The notes beneath the pieces are model-generated. The model made no database searches and had not been told where the DNA came from. It worked only from the letters and a program-made list of their open reading frames with translations. Shown one piece after another: positions 23,001 through 34,552 of a stretch of 64,000 nt of DNA. The first letter of the stretch is position 1, and every line of letters begins with the position of its first letter. This stretch comes from Chamaecrista fasciculata (taxonomy: Eukaryota > Streptophyta > Magnoliopsida > Fabales > Fabaceae), in assembly GCA_003254925.1 (NCBI GenBank), contig QANZ01036439.1:115599-179598 (forward strand), written 5' to 3'. The position numbers were made by a program, and so were the translations under genes.

Positions 23001-26000
23001 AAGGAGGCATGGAATCATAAAATACCTTTTCTGTGGAGGAACTATCCAACCAAAAGGTGTTTTCTGCTTTATGATGTCCAAACAATCCACAAAATATACT
23101 TTTTGCTCCACCAACTTGACCAGCCAAGTGATCAAATTTCCTCCATTTCAACTTCAGCCATTTATGAGCAGTGCTTGCATGATAACCATTAACCATATTA
23201 TGCATCTCAGATGGATCGGCCTCAATGGTATCCTGCTCTAATTTTCCATCTTTGGAAGCCACTGTGTTTTGTTGACTCCCCACATTATTTTCTGAAGTTA
23301 CACTGCCGCAAACTTCTCTACCCAGTTGACTAGCACAGAGAAAGTTTACTGCTCGGGGTAAATTACAATGAACATGCATAAATCAAAGGCCAAAACAAAT
23401 AAAGAGAACACTTATGGAGCCCATATGAAACCATCCAAGGCTAAATGACAGATGGGCCTGAAGTAATTCAAACATATAAAAGAAGAGGGAAAGAGAGGAA
23501 GGAGGGCTGCAACCAATGGACTTGGGCCTACAGCAGAAAAAAGACAAAAGTTTGAGAGGAGAGGTAAGAAAAATGCAGAGTTAGACACAGAGTGAGGGGC
23601 AGGGAATATCAACCTGTGTGACAGTTGAGGTCATGGGGGTGGGGCCTTGTGTTGGCCGTGTAGGTATTTATATGCTGTTTCTACGATGTGGAGGGGCAAG
23701 GAAAATTCAAGACATAGGGTGGGAGAGCACTGGCCTCTTGAAAGTTGATAGGGAGTTAAGTAGTATGGGATGCCTAAACCCCAATTTATAGATATCCAAG
23801 TGACCTTGGAGAACCCTCCCGCAAAAGCTAGCTATTGAAGAGGAAGAACCAAGATACTTAAGAACCCCACCGAGCATCCCATTCTACTCAATGCGGGACT
23901 TAGACATCCCATACTACCTAAGTCCCTATCAAAAGCCATGTTACTTTGTGTTTTCTCTTTGGTTTTTTGTAACTATGTTTCGTTCCCTCTGAGTCAAACC
24001 TGTCTCACTGTAGAAGACAGGACTTTTTTTTTTATAATAAGATAGGACTTATACCTTGTTTTGTGTTATTAATACCATAATATCAAAGGGCTATATCCAT
24101 GAAAAATTAAACATTCAACTCCAACTTAGGAGATCTAAATCTCTAGTTGACCTCAATTAATGCAGGCATGCAACTTACATCTGCATCAGACCAAACTTCC
24201 CATTTCTTCCAATAAAAATGATATATTATCTAGAAAAGTATACAGAGAAAGGTGACCAACTGAATTGTAAAGGTAATCATATATCAGAGAAACTATGTTT
24301 AATATAAACCAATCTGACAAGCACATATGAACAGACAGTGTATTTGAATTTATGAAGTTCTTCAGGTTACCAGCAGAATGAGCATATTTTCTCCTGTTGT
24401 ATGATGACCCAAATCTCAGCCAATAATCATATGTAATTTCTCTAAAATTCTTGAATATTTGTGTTCCATGGCAGGTGGCAATACTCTCTGGATGAAACTG
24501 ACAGTCAAAATTGCTGAGTCAAACACAGTTGAAAAAAATAAAAATAAATATTAATCGTACAATACTGAGACTACAGAATGATCATTTTTGTACACCTCAT
24601 ACTACCTGCAAACCATAGTGTGGTCTTGTAGAATGTTTGATGCCCATAAGAACTCTTCCGCTTCCTGTTTGGTTGTGATAACTGGAAACTTCTGAACTTT
24701 TGTTTTCTACTTCAGCTAAAACAGGATCAGCAAATATGCTTTTCTTTGTCTGGACTTCACAAACATTGGTCTCCTTGGACTCGTTACACCCATGAAAAGG
24801 CAGTGTACTGATGGAAGATGTCCATGCTATGGGAATGAGCTCTTCTGGAAGTGATTCAGGATCTATAACCAGTGAATGATATCGAACCACCTACAAATAT
24901 GAACAAACAAATATTAGGACTGGTGATCATGTGTCTGAATTCTGAAAGCTCCTTGTTAATTTACACAATGAAAGAACAACTACTCTGCTGCAAAGGAGCA
25001 ACTTGCATGTGTGCATAAACTATCACTCAAATGAAGTATTATGGCATTGATCAATTTTAATCTTTTCTGTAGTTATCTAAAACATTTCTACTTGCGCAGG
25101 CACTTTGCTGATGTCCAAAACACCCTTCAGTGCACTTTTTTTAGTTTGATAAAAGAAGAATACAGGACCAGAGTATTGGGAATACTCCCACAAACAAAGG
25201 AAACAGGGAATACATATCTGATAAACAAACTATGAAAGAGAACCAAAAATAGGGGNCCGAAGGTAGTAGACTATTAGACTCATTCTTTTTCAAATATAAA
25301 TTGGTAAAATGCTTAAATTCTTAGCCAGAAAAAAAAAACAGACCTTAAATCCTGAATTTCTGCCAGAAGGAATATTATGAAAAAGATGGGAACCATTATG
25401 CTCCACTTCACTGTACAGCAGAAAAAAAATAGTTATTAAGAGAGAGTTAAGGATATATGAGTATAAGACCTTTATAGTAAACTAGTAGGCTTCACATATA
25501 CTTAAAGTACACTACAAATTATATTAAATTTCAGAAATATAAAGTAAATTATTAAAATAATAAAAAATATAGTGGGAGAATTCTTTTTGCTGTATATTAA
25601 AACGATGAAAAGAAGTTGTGGGAAGTTCTTTTGACTTTCCTTAAATTTTCCCCTCCATATATTTTATCTTACAAATATATGGTTTTAGGAGACTAACAAC
25701 TAGAACCCAAAGTCATATATAACAATATATATTATTGAATGACATTTGTAAGTAAGCTGCTGATCTACCTGATGATTATTACAGTTACAAAAAGAACATT
25801 GAAAAACAAAATGAACAAATTTTTAAAATCTTCAACCATACCTTAAACGCCCATGGATTGGTTCTGATGCGTGGACAACTTTAGCTCCATGCACTAAACC
25901 TAGAGCCTATTAGATCATAAACTATGATCAGAAATTGAAGGTAAAGAACAATCATAAATGGCAAAAGTTTGAAGTCTAATACTCGAGTTCATCTAAATTC

Positions 26001-27589
26001 ATTACCAACATTAATAAAACAAGGATTTAACATAACATTATACTTAATATTATTATTATACAAGATGTCAAATCAGAATAAAGTTATAGGAGGCCGAGGT
26101 GAATAATTTCAAGGTCAACCTTGATTTCCTTCTCCAGTGAGTTACATTTCAAGGAGTCCCAAAGAAAGCTCGATGACTATGTTAATTTATACGAGATCAT
26201 TGGCATCAATGTACAATGCCTTGTACATGGCACAAGCATTAATGAGAGAACTCACTGCTTTATTAATTGTACAAATCAAATCAGAAGGCCTTCACTGTTA
26301 GGCCAAGTAAACTCCAAAAATATCTTTTCAGTTTACTAATATATAATCAAAGCTTTATAAACAAGCCTCGAAATGGGGAAAACCCTAGTACAGAGGGTAT
26401 ATACAGTAAAGGCCTCAACAGGAAGGGAGAAGAAATGAGATGGAAACAGAGAAATTTTTAAAAAAAAAAAAAAAGACAAGCTAATAAATAAGTAGATGTT
26501 AAATAATTAGGGAAAAAACTAGCAAATTTATGCAACAGTGACAATCGTTAATATCTAGGTGAAGGAAAGAGAGGATAAAATCTGACGTGTTGTAGTCAGA
26601 TAGGTTAAGAGAGAAAGACAAACTACTTGCAGAAAGGAAAAGTAAATACCTGGTGTCCTAGGCAAACACCAAGAATAGGGATATCCCAGCATCTGAGCAA
26701 CAATTCAAGACAAATACCTGCATTATTCAAAACCATATTCAGAGTTATTAAACATTAAAAAAAACAACAACAAAAAAAACTACATGCCCCCATAAAATGA
26801 GACAAAGATCAGTTAACAATATTAACTAGATACAATTTTCTTTGATGAAATATTCAGTGGATATTGAACTATAGAAGTATTTAGAAGTTATTACTTCACA
26901 ATATTAAGTTCTAAAAATATATCAGGTATTTTTCAAAATAGATACAGGCACAGTTACACTTACAATCCTTGTAGTTAAAGGGTGTTTGACTTACTCCCCT
27001 GTGAAATTTTTAAACTTATATTCCATTCCAAGTGCCATTAGAAACTGGGTGAAAAAAATAAGTCCATTACTATGTCAGTCCAACAAGAAACAACAAACCC
27101 TTTTCAATCAACACTAAGGATCTTTAGATAAATTACATGTTCAAATATCATAATTGTTAAGTATGATGATCAAACATCAAAACTTCTTGAAATCTAAATG
27201 TCTCATCATAAGATATCTTCAGAGTTGCATTGAGAGAAGTTAAATGATGTTAGAGCTTATGTCTGGTAGTAAGGTACAATAGAAGAGGTACTCGTGTAAC
27301 AATTACATAAGATTTTCTGTTAGCGGAGTTGTTTTTATCCTGCTTCTTGAGACAGGCATAAACTTGTACCTATATTTCACAGGAGGTGTGAATGAAATTC
27401 CTTTAAACCACAAATGGTGTACATACAGGTCTGCCATAAAGACTTAATTAAAACAAAAATTATGATCACTCGTAACAAAGTATCACAAGTCATAAGCAAC
27501 AACATATTTTTCTCCTGCAACTAATGCAGCAGTAATTAAAGGTAGCCACAGTCCTACCACTCGCCCCCCCCCCCCCCCCCNNNNNNNNN

Positions 27590-27621
<32 letters not shown>

Positions 27622-28980
27622 CAATGAAAAAAAGGGAGAAAGAAGCTTCTTAATTTGATAATTTGTTGTAGATAGTGTGCAGAGAAGTAGAGTTTTGTTT
27701 GTTTCTGAATCTAGAGTTGTCTTTAGTATTACTCTAAAAATGTCAGTCATCAAGGGAATCTACTGATTCTCACCTATATCTTCTGGGCATGCTGGAGAGC
27801 CAGGTCCAGGTGATATGACAATGTTATCAAATGCATTTTCCTCGTACAAGTAATGGCAAAGTTCTTCCCATGTCCACTCATCATTTCGGATCACCACAGG
27901 AGGAACTGGTACAATAAAATATCAAAAAGCAGCTGTTAGGATGGTCATCAATTCATTACACTAACTACTTGAGCCCTTTCAGGCTTCATCATAGTTCATA
28001 CAGCATCTTGTAATAAACTTTACGCTGCTCAAAGCAGAATTTTACATTTAGAAAATGCCTTCATTTTGATTTCTTATAATCAAGTCCATTATCTTCATTA
28101 AAAAAAGGGAAACAAAAAAGAAATTCTAAATATACATAGAAAAAATATTTTGGAACAATTTTTTACAATCCATATTTGAAATAATTGTGGTAAAAATTAG
28201 ATATCATTTTTTGACAATACCTCTTAGATGAAGCCCACAATGATTGGATGAAGAGAAAACCAAGCAAATCATAGAGCTATGAACAGAGATGCTAATGGGA
28301 AGGGGATGGACGACTCTACATAAATAGTATAATGAATACAAACATTTATTGGACATTATCTCGATAATACACAACTCAAACAAGCCATTAATGTAATTGT
28401 CAAAAGCCCCAAATAAGTTTTTTTTTTTTTTTTGAAAAAAATAATCATAGTTACGATACAAATAAGTTGTAATCATCAAACAACTTGAACTATGATTTAC
28501 AAGTCAAGTTTTGGCAAGTATTTATACTAAATTAATTTTCACAAAACGTTATATTATTCGTCAATACGGATAGAAAAAGACAATATTATAGAGAATCTTG
28601 GCCATGGACGATTTAGACATTCATAACTTGCAACTCTAGAGAGACAACATACCTCCATTAACAACAGATAATTCCTGGTATATATTGTATGTGTAACTGT
28701 CATAGTTGTCAATCAACAATGTCCTTAGAAAATGTGCCTTCTTTATGGGCATCTGTAGGCGTTCATTATTTTTAAATGAGTCTTCCAAATGGCTTGGTAT
28801 CACTTGACCAGAGACAGTCATCTTTCTTGGATCATTACTTACTACTTGCACATTATTTTTCTTGAAACAAGAGACTCTTCCTGGCGATCTGGACAAAAGA
28901 AAATTAACATATGTGTATTGTGCGCCTTCATTTGTATTATAGAGGAGCCCATAAGGTGATGAACTCAAAAAGATGTTCAT
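20067..28980 (-). CDS. ADCS: Aminodeoxychorismate synthase, plastid (PabA-PabB fusion, 13 coding exons)
   Basis: Makes 4-amino-4-deoxychorismate from chorismate and glutamine in the plastid, the first step towards p-aminobenzoate and folate. Coding exons on the minus strand are 28980-28653, 27905-27774, 26717-26650, 25906-25842, 25410-25344, 24890-24606, 24497-24371, 23348-23026, 22945-22866, 22679-22568, 21916-21834, 21596-20979 and 20547-20067. All introns are GT-AG and the total is 2769 nt, or 922 residues plus TAG, close to plant homologues. Residues 1 to about 80 are a likely transit peptide. The glutamine amidotransferase half runs from [12 protein letters not shown] (86-97) through GVCLGHQ (Cys172) to FHPE (His317, Glu319). 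The PabB half carries [18 protein letters not shown] (739-743) and GGSMTGAPK. Lys741 in PIKGT separates PabB from anthranilate synthase, which has Ala there. Residues about 245-300 and 360-420 are weakly conserved linkers. Confidence 0.96.
27564..27618. repeat. Poly-C tract broken by Ns in ADCS intron 2
   Basis: At least 46 Cs flank nine Ns, with no other base. On the coding strand this is a long poly-G run inside the intron between exons 2 and 3. A C homopolymer of this size is very unusual in plants and the N patch marks a sequencing failure, so its length is not reliable. Confidence 0.8.
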
Positions 28981-29032
28981 TTTTTATTGGGAGAAAATCC
29001 GAACAACTGGTCACCCCCCACCACTGACTCAC

Positions 29033-29646
29033 CTTCAGCAGAAAAAAGAAATATAGGCATAAAATCAGTTGAAGCACAACAACCAATTATTCAAGGAAAG
29101 CTAGCAAATTTTGAGCATGTAATTGGAAAAATGGAACTTGTATAAACAACAAAACAATCACGTGACATGCATGAAATTGGGAAATAGAGAGAAGCAAACT
29201 GAAGCATGAACTTAACTCAAATCTAAACGCCCAGAAAGCTGTTTAACAAGGTGACAACTAACATCTATTTAAAAATGGAAATCTGAAAAAAAAAAAAAAA
29301 AAAAAANAAAAAAAAAAAAAAACAGATATGAGATATGTGTAGATGTAGCCAATGGAGAACTTTCAGATTCAATAATAAGAAAATGAAATCAGTATGCATC
29401 CCAATTGGATTCTTAATCCCGGGTTAATTCAATAGGGTATGTAAAAACGAGAACAGAGTGAGAAAACAATAGTAATCAGAGATAGAGCATACTCTAAGAA
29501 GAACCACATGAATAAGTTTATATAAACAGATACATAACAAACGGTTCTCCAGCTTCATTTGGTTATATATAAAGAAAAATACAAGAAAAGAGCTATAAAA
29601 CGACAGAAAATGGAAACTGAAACGACAATTAGGAATGAAAAGCTAC
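29033..29646 (-). other. Probable 5'-UTR intron of aminodeoxychorismate synthase
   Basis: The minus strand has a donor (TTGTGAG then GTAGCT, exon end 29647) and a pyrimidine-rich acceptor (TTCTTTTTTCTGCTGAAG, exon start 29032), 52 nt before the ATG at 28980. This joins a leader exon upstream of 29647 to the first coding exon. An N-interrupted poly-A run lies inside at 29287-29322. The structure is inferred from splice consensus only. Confidence 0.5.
29287..29322. repeat. Poly-A run with an N in the ADCS leader intron
   Basis: A homopolymer A run of about 35 bases interrupted by one N. It could be a retroposon tail or a polymerase-slippage problem. No duplicated flank is obvious. Confidence 0.6.
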
Positions 29647-29713
29647 CTCACAACATATCCGAAAAACGACGACGATTACTCAAATACGGTGGTGGAGCCA
29701 CGATCTCGGCTCT

Positions 29714-29785
29714 CTAAACTTCAATGGCGGTGAGGAAGAGGAAATGGAGCGGGTGGTGGATAAGCGGCTTCAGAAGTTGAGGCAT
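29714..29785 (-). CDS. Upstream open reading frame in the ADCS leader (23 codons)
   Basis: In the predicted leader exon the minus strand opens with ATG at 29785 and closes with TAG at 29714, encoding a 23-residue peptide beginning MPQLLKPLIHH. If transcription starts in or above the TA repeat at 29806-29828, this frame is in the mature leader. It could then lower translation of the main frame, or it may be chance. Confidence 0.35.
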   Translation of the reverse strand: MPQLLKPLIHHPLHFLFLTAIEV

Positions 29786-29805
29786 CGACAAAGCGAGAAG
29801 TTCGG

Positions 29806-29828
29806 ATATATATATATATATATATATA
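29806..29828. repeat. (TA)n repeat in the ADCS promoter
   Basis: A perfect TA run lies just upstream of the predicted leader exon on the minus strand. It may serve as the TATA element of the aminodeoxychorismate synthase promoter, which then would vary in length between alleles. A GA run follows at 29885-29902. Confidence 0.5.
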
Positions 29829-29950
29829 CACACATCTATGGGTGGGACCCACAGTGGCAGAAAATGGATCTGCGAGAGTGGTAGAGAGAGAGAGAGAGAG
29901 AGTTTGGATTTGTCTGAATCTATAGACGGCGAAGGTGGTGGTGGTGGTGA

Positions 29951-30022
29951 TGATGGCGGTGGAAGGCGAAATCGCCGGTAACGGCTTTCTCTCCGATTTA
30001 CAGGCGGCGACGTTACGGCTCT
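29951..30022 (+). CDS. Short GC-rich reading frame upstream of ADCS, uncertain
   Basis: A compact frame starts ATGATGGCGGTGGAAGG and ends TAA, coding about 24 residues (MMAVEGEIAGNGFLSDLQ first). It lies in an unusually GC-rich patch between the ADCS promoter and AT-rich DNA, preceded by GA and GGT repeats. It may be the leader of a lost divergent gene, part of the ADCS promoter island, or chance. I do not recognise the peptide. Confidence 0.2.
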
Positions 30023-30039
30023 AATAACCGTTAAAGTTC

Positions 30040-31388
30040 CTTCTTTTGCGTTGTGGGCCCAACTTTACAAGCCCTTGTTTTTAAGGCCCAATTAATGCCA
30101 CAGAGTATCTGTGTGAATCTCCCAAAAGTTTTTTTATTACAGTAAAATTAATTAAGTCAAGAAAAATCTTTTTTTTTTATAAGAAACTAACAAATAATAT
30201 TTATATGAAAGCCAAACGGCACTTACAAATAATTAAATAAAGCAATAATATTTTTGGGTTTATGTTTGATCTGTTGTATCAGTTTCGAAATTCTCTAAAG
30301 AAAAATCTTTTTTTCAACTGTGCATTAATTTGTTTATAGCAATTAATTAAGTCCAGACAATATATTTTAAAAAAATCAAATGTTATTTCAAAAATATTCG
30401 TTAAAGTAATTTTTATCTTTATTAACATTCAAATTTGAAATATTATATTTAAAAACTCAATTATTTAATAATTATGTTAGACTTTCTTAATAATGGAGAG
30501 AATGTTTAGGACTAACCATTAATTTGACTCCAATTGACATTGGAGGGTCACCTCCTCATCTCACATACATACATATGTATGTTGATATTTTGGTGGGAAA
30601 ATTTGATTATTGTATCGTTGACTCGGTAAAAAGATAGCGGAAGAAAATAAGAAAATAATATCGGAATGGCCTCCATTAAAAGTTGCATGCGCCACTGAAA
30701 TTGGAGGTGACACAATAGGTTTAGCGCATAGCAAAACTTAGTCTTATACTGAATAGTTATTTTTCCTCAAATTTATTATTTGAATTATTTTCAGCCGTGG
30801 ATTGGGTCTTGGAGATTTGCCATGCATAAAAATAAAACAAACTATATATTGAAATAGGAAGATCCAAATTAAGCATTTAAAATATAAATTATTTGAAATT
30901 ATGTAATCTTTAATCCAAATTCTACTTCATTTAAAATAGTTATTCTACTTGCAATAAAAAAAATTAATAGTATAGTTCTTTATTTTTCAGCAAAAATTCA
31001 ACTCAACCACCATTAAAAGGTAAACTATATTTGTTTAGTTCAAAATAAATTAGACTAAACATTGAAGAATTTTTTTTATAAAAGCCGCGGAATTTAATTT
31101 TGAAATACGGTTATATTAAAATTTTGATGAAAATCTTATTAATTTGAAAAACTATGAATGATGTAATATCAAAGAAACTTTTTTTATATTACAAAGTCAT
31201 AGTCATTATTTTTCTTATTAAGTAGCTTATCTCTGTATTTAACATGATCAATGTTTTTTTGGTAAAGAACATGATCATGTTTAAAACATCAGAAGCTGCA
31301 TGAAATATCAATTTTAAGGATAATAACATGATTAACAATATTACTTGTCCCATCATATATAGGCCCATAATTTATTGTTGTCAACTCA
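30040..31388. other. AT-rich intergenic DNA upstream of ADCS, no gene seen
   Basis: GC falls sharply beyond about 30060. No frame or repeat end is supported. Confidence 0.5.
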
Positions 31389-31734
31389 TTTAATTAAGGC
31401 CAAAGTCCTATTTTGGTCCCTCTGTTATGCTCATTGTTCCAAATAGGTCCCTCAGTTATTTTTCCTTCCATATTGGTCCCTCAGTTATCCAAAACTTGTC
31501 AAAGTTGGTCCCTCTAACGTTTTCCATCCATTTTTCCGTTAAAAAAAGAGGAAAAATAAACTTTCATCCCCAAAAGTTTTATTTTTATATTAAGGTCCTT
31601 TTATTTTTATAATAGGATCAAAACGTAAGGAAAAGAAGTAAATTAAGGTTTTAAGTGAATTTGCCCAAAAACACAAAATCTCTCTCACTCTCTCTCTCTC
31701 TCATTCTGAATCTGAATAATTTGCAATTTCGAAT

Positions 31735-32155
31735 TGTTGGGGATTTTTCACGATAATTTCGAGTCGCGTCTCTAGGACACTGTCCTGAAGAGATATTCCG
31801 GCTTCCCACGGATTAGAAACCGACACTCTCACAGGATTAAACGAAATCTTCCTCAATGTCACACAAAGAGGGACACAGAATAGCAAAAGGAATTTTAGAG
31901 ACTCTGATACAAAAGAGAGAGGCTACTCATTATTTAGAAACTAGGGTTCTCATGTATATATAATAGGTCTAATAAAATATTCATTTAATTATAATAATTA
32001 ATAAAATATTTATTAATTATAATAATAAATAAAATAATATAACAAAAATAACCTCAACCCNTACAAAAATAAACAAATTTGATTATAATCAAAACATGAT
32101 TATAATCAAAACAAATTCTAAAAAAAACGGAAACGAACTGACCCTTAGGTCCAAC
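31735..32155 (+). mobile_element. Solo-LTR-like block nested in the Mutator-like element
   Basis: Begins TGTTGGGGATTTTTC and ends CTTAGGTCCAACA, so the ends are TG...CA with a short inverted repeat (TGTTGG/CCAACA). A TATA motif lies at about 31956. The 5-bp flanks do not match, so either the duplication decayed or the ends are slightly off. Confidence 0.45.
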
Positions 32156-32433
32156 ATTACAACGAGAACCCAGAATTAGGCTTTCGATCGGCACCCACTG
32201 TTCCTATTTCCGATCACGATACTGAAACGTCAGATCTTAATCACCAAATTGAGGCCGATGCACTTGGTGTGGATTTTCCGAACAAGTTGGTTTTGAACGA
32301 TAAGGATGGATGAGGAGATAATGATGAGAAAAATGTTTATTTTGATGGCAGTGTATGTAATGAAGCTGGTGTTGTAGAATCTGAAAAGGGAGATGGGTGG
32401 GGGGAAGATGACGGTGATTGGAATGGAAGGTGG

Positions 32434-32440
<7 letters not shown>
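32156..32440 (+). pseudogene. Captured acidic-protein gene fragment, unrecognised
   Basis: One frame is open for about 90 codons apart from one in-frame TGA after a KDG tripeptide. It starts NENPELGFRSAPTVP, is rich in Asp and Glu, and ends with a WGEDDGDWNG segment before the GA repeat. Codon use looks coding. I do not recognise the parent protein. It lies inside a Mutator-like element, as in Pack-MULEs. Confidence 0.5.

Positions 32441-32486
<46 letters not shown>
32441..32486 (+). repeat. (GA)n microsatellite
   Basis: 23 GA units at the inner edge of the right arm of the Mutator-like element. The left arm has the matching TC run at 31681-31702. Confidence 0.95.
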
Positions 32487-32490
<4 letters not shown>

Positions 32491-33213
32491 GTATTTTTAG
32501 ACAAATTCACTTAAAATCTTAATTTACTTCTTTTCCTTACGTTCTGATCCTATTATAAAAAGAAAAAGAACTTAATATAAGAAAATAAAACTTTTGAGGA
32601 TGAAAGTTTATTTTTCCTCTTTTTTTAACGGAAAAATGGATGGAAAACGTTAGAGTGACCAACTTTGACAAGTTTAGGATAACTGAGGGACCAATATAGA
32701 ACGAAAAATAACTGAGGGACCTATTTGGAACAATGAACATAACAGAGGGACCAAAATAGGACTTTAGCCTTTAATTAATTAATAATGTTTGGTTAAACTT
32801 AAGAGTCAATTCTCCTCAAATTTTTTTCTTTAATCAACGACTCTTTCATCATGTTTTTCTTTCCTTAATTATTCCATTATCTCAAAGGTTAATATTTCAG
32901 CCACCAATCTACCATGCTTGCGTAAATGACAAGGATACAACTATAAACTAATGAGAAATATAATTAAACCAGAAGAGAATGTTACAAAAGTTCAAACATT
33001 AATACTTAGAAATTAGGTAAACATTGATTTTGTTAATTTACTATATATATATAGATAAAAGGATAATAGTGTTAGGTGAAAAGTTATAAGAATCGTCTCA
33101 CAATTGGTTTGACTAAAGTTATAATTTATCTGGCCTTTTGCTTGCCTTTTTCTCTTATTAATTTAAATCTATTATATTTGTGCAAATTACATAATGTTTT
33201 ATTAAAAAAATAA

Positions 33214-33509
33214 GGTCAAAGTGCAAGTTTGGTTATATATTTTTTGGTCAGTTCTCAATTTAGTTATGTATATTTTTTTATTACACTTTTGGTCTCATAT
33301 CTTTGAAAAAGATCCTAATTCGATCTCATATAACTTTTGATTCCATATTTTTTGGTCAAATTGGATAATTAGTCACATATTTTTACATAAATTTTTATCG
33401 TTAGTTTCACCTGACCCAAAGATATGAAACTGAAAATGTAATAAAAAAATATACATGACTAAATTGAGACCTCAACAAAAAAATATGGGACCAAATTTAC
33501 ATTTTAGCC
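33214..33509. mobile_element. Foldback element related to 17899-18590
   Basis: Left GGTCAAAGTGCAAGTTTGG mirrors right CCAAATTTACATTTTAGCC. Internal TATATTTTTTGGTCA-type boxes match the 17.9-kb element. Flanks are A-rich, so the duplication is uninformative. Confidence 0.6.
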
Positions 33510-33824
33510 AAAAAAACATAATCACCAATTTTATAGAAGTAACCGCATATTCTATTTTATAATACAAATACTTATAAATAATTAGTTGTATTTTTAATTA
33601 AATTTATCATTTATTAGTTTTATTTTATCAATTCACTCTTAACTATAAATAATAATGGTTGTAGCTTAGATATCACATGAGAGATTGTTGAAAGGTGCAT
33701 AGCATGATCAAAATGGAGCCACTGAATAGTTTGTTACTTTTTGGTATTACTTTTGCTACAAAGAAATTATAAGTAAACCTGTATATTTAAATTATAGCAC
33801 ATTTTTGGCCAAAATATATATATA

Positions 33825-34162
33825 CTAGAGGGTTTGTGTGCTTTAATAGACACGCAAATATGTATGTAAAATATAAAATTATTTAAAAATAATTTGTTAA
33901 GAGAGAATATCACATGGTACCAAAGTGCCACTTTTTAAATCACTGGGTACTAAAGTAAAATATGACCAAACTATAGGGTACCAAAGTGTAATTTACCTTT
34001 TTTATGGAGCTTAAAATATTAATGAAAATCAAAGTAACTTGTATGGGGTGAGACTTGAGAGAACGTGGGCTAGAAGAAAGTGGGTGATTTCTTTTTCTTT
34101 TTTAATTTTTTAATTCAATTATTTTGACCAACCATAAAGGGGTGGAGCCATATAATATAAGA
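33825..34162 (-). mobile_element. Non-autonomous Helitron, copy A
   Basis: The minus strand starts TCTTATATTATATGGCTCCACC and ends CTAG followed by T. A hairpin-like GCGTGTC...GACAC-type segment lies near the end. It carries half of a GGTACC foldback element inside (33903-34005). Its 5' end abuts the 3' end of copy B. Confidence 0.7.
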
Positions 34163-34552
34163 CTAGGGACTTGGCATGCCCTAACGGGCACGCCAATATG
34201 CATGTAACGTTTGAATTGATTTAAAGTTGAAGATTATATTAAATTTTTATATTGATAAAAGAGTAAGTTTAGGACCAATTTGAGAAATTATACAAATATG
34301 TAAGACTTATCTAAAATAAATAAAATATTTAGGACCAATTTGAAATTACCTCATATGGGAGAGTGAGTGGAGAGAGAGTGGTGACATTTTTTAATTTTTA
34401 ATTGTTTTTTGCATTTTTTTAATTCATTTATTTTTTTAAAGAAGTGGGAGGAGTGAGTGGGGAGAGAGTGGTGATTTTATTTTCTTTTTTAATTTTTTAA
34501 TTCACTATTTTTGACCAACCATAAGGGGTGGAGCCATATAATATAGTATAGA
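34163..34552 (-). mobile_element. Non-autonomous Helitron, copy B
   Basis: The minus strand starts TCTATACTATATTATATGG after an A. It ends with the hairpin GGCGTGCCC/GGGCATGCC, then AAGTCCCTAG. The body has two GGGAGAGAGTGG-like blocks shared with the copy at 55857-56201. No Rep/helicase is encoded. Confidence 0.75.

Larger units (their letters stand above)
31398..32769. mobile_element. Pack-type Mutator-like element with captured sequence
   Basis: Termini GGCCAAAGTCC / GGACTTTAGCC are flanked by an exact 9-bp duplication TTTAATTAA (31389-31397 and 32770-32778). Arms of about 300 bp mirror each other. The 750-bp interior holds an LTR-like block (31735-32155) and a gene-like stretch (32156-32440). 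A GA microsatellite ends the interior. Confidence 0.85.

Noticed and set aside
20067..28980. Anthranilate synthase alpha subunit instead of aminodeoxychorismate synthase
   Set aside because: The protein fuses an amidotransferase half to the chorismate-binding half and has PIKGT, the PabB form, rather than PIAGT.
31427..32740. Paired similar frames at 31427-31612 and 32537-32740 (MLIVPNRSLSYFSF / MFIVPNRSLSYFSF)
   Set aside because: They arise from the two inverted arms of one Mutator-like element.
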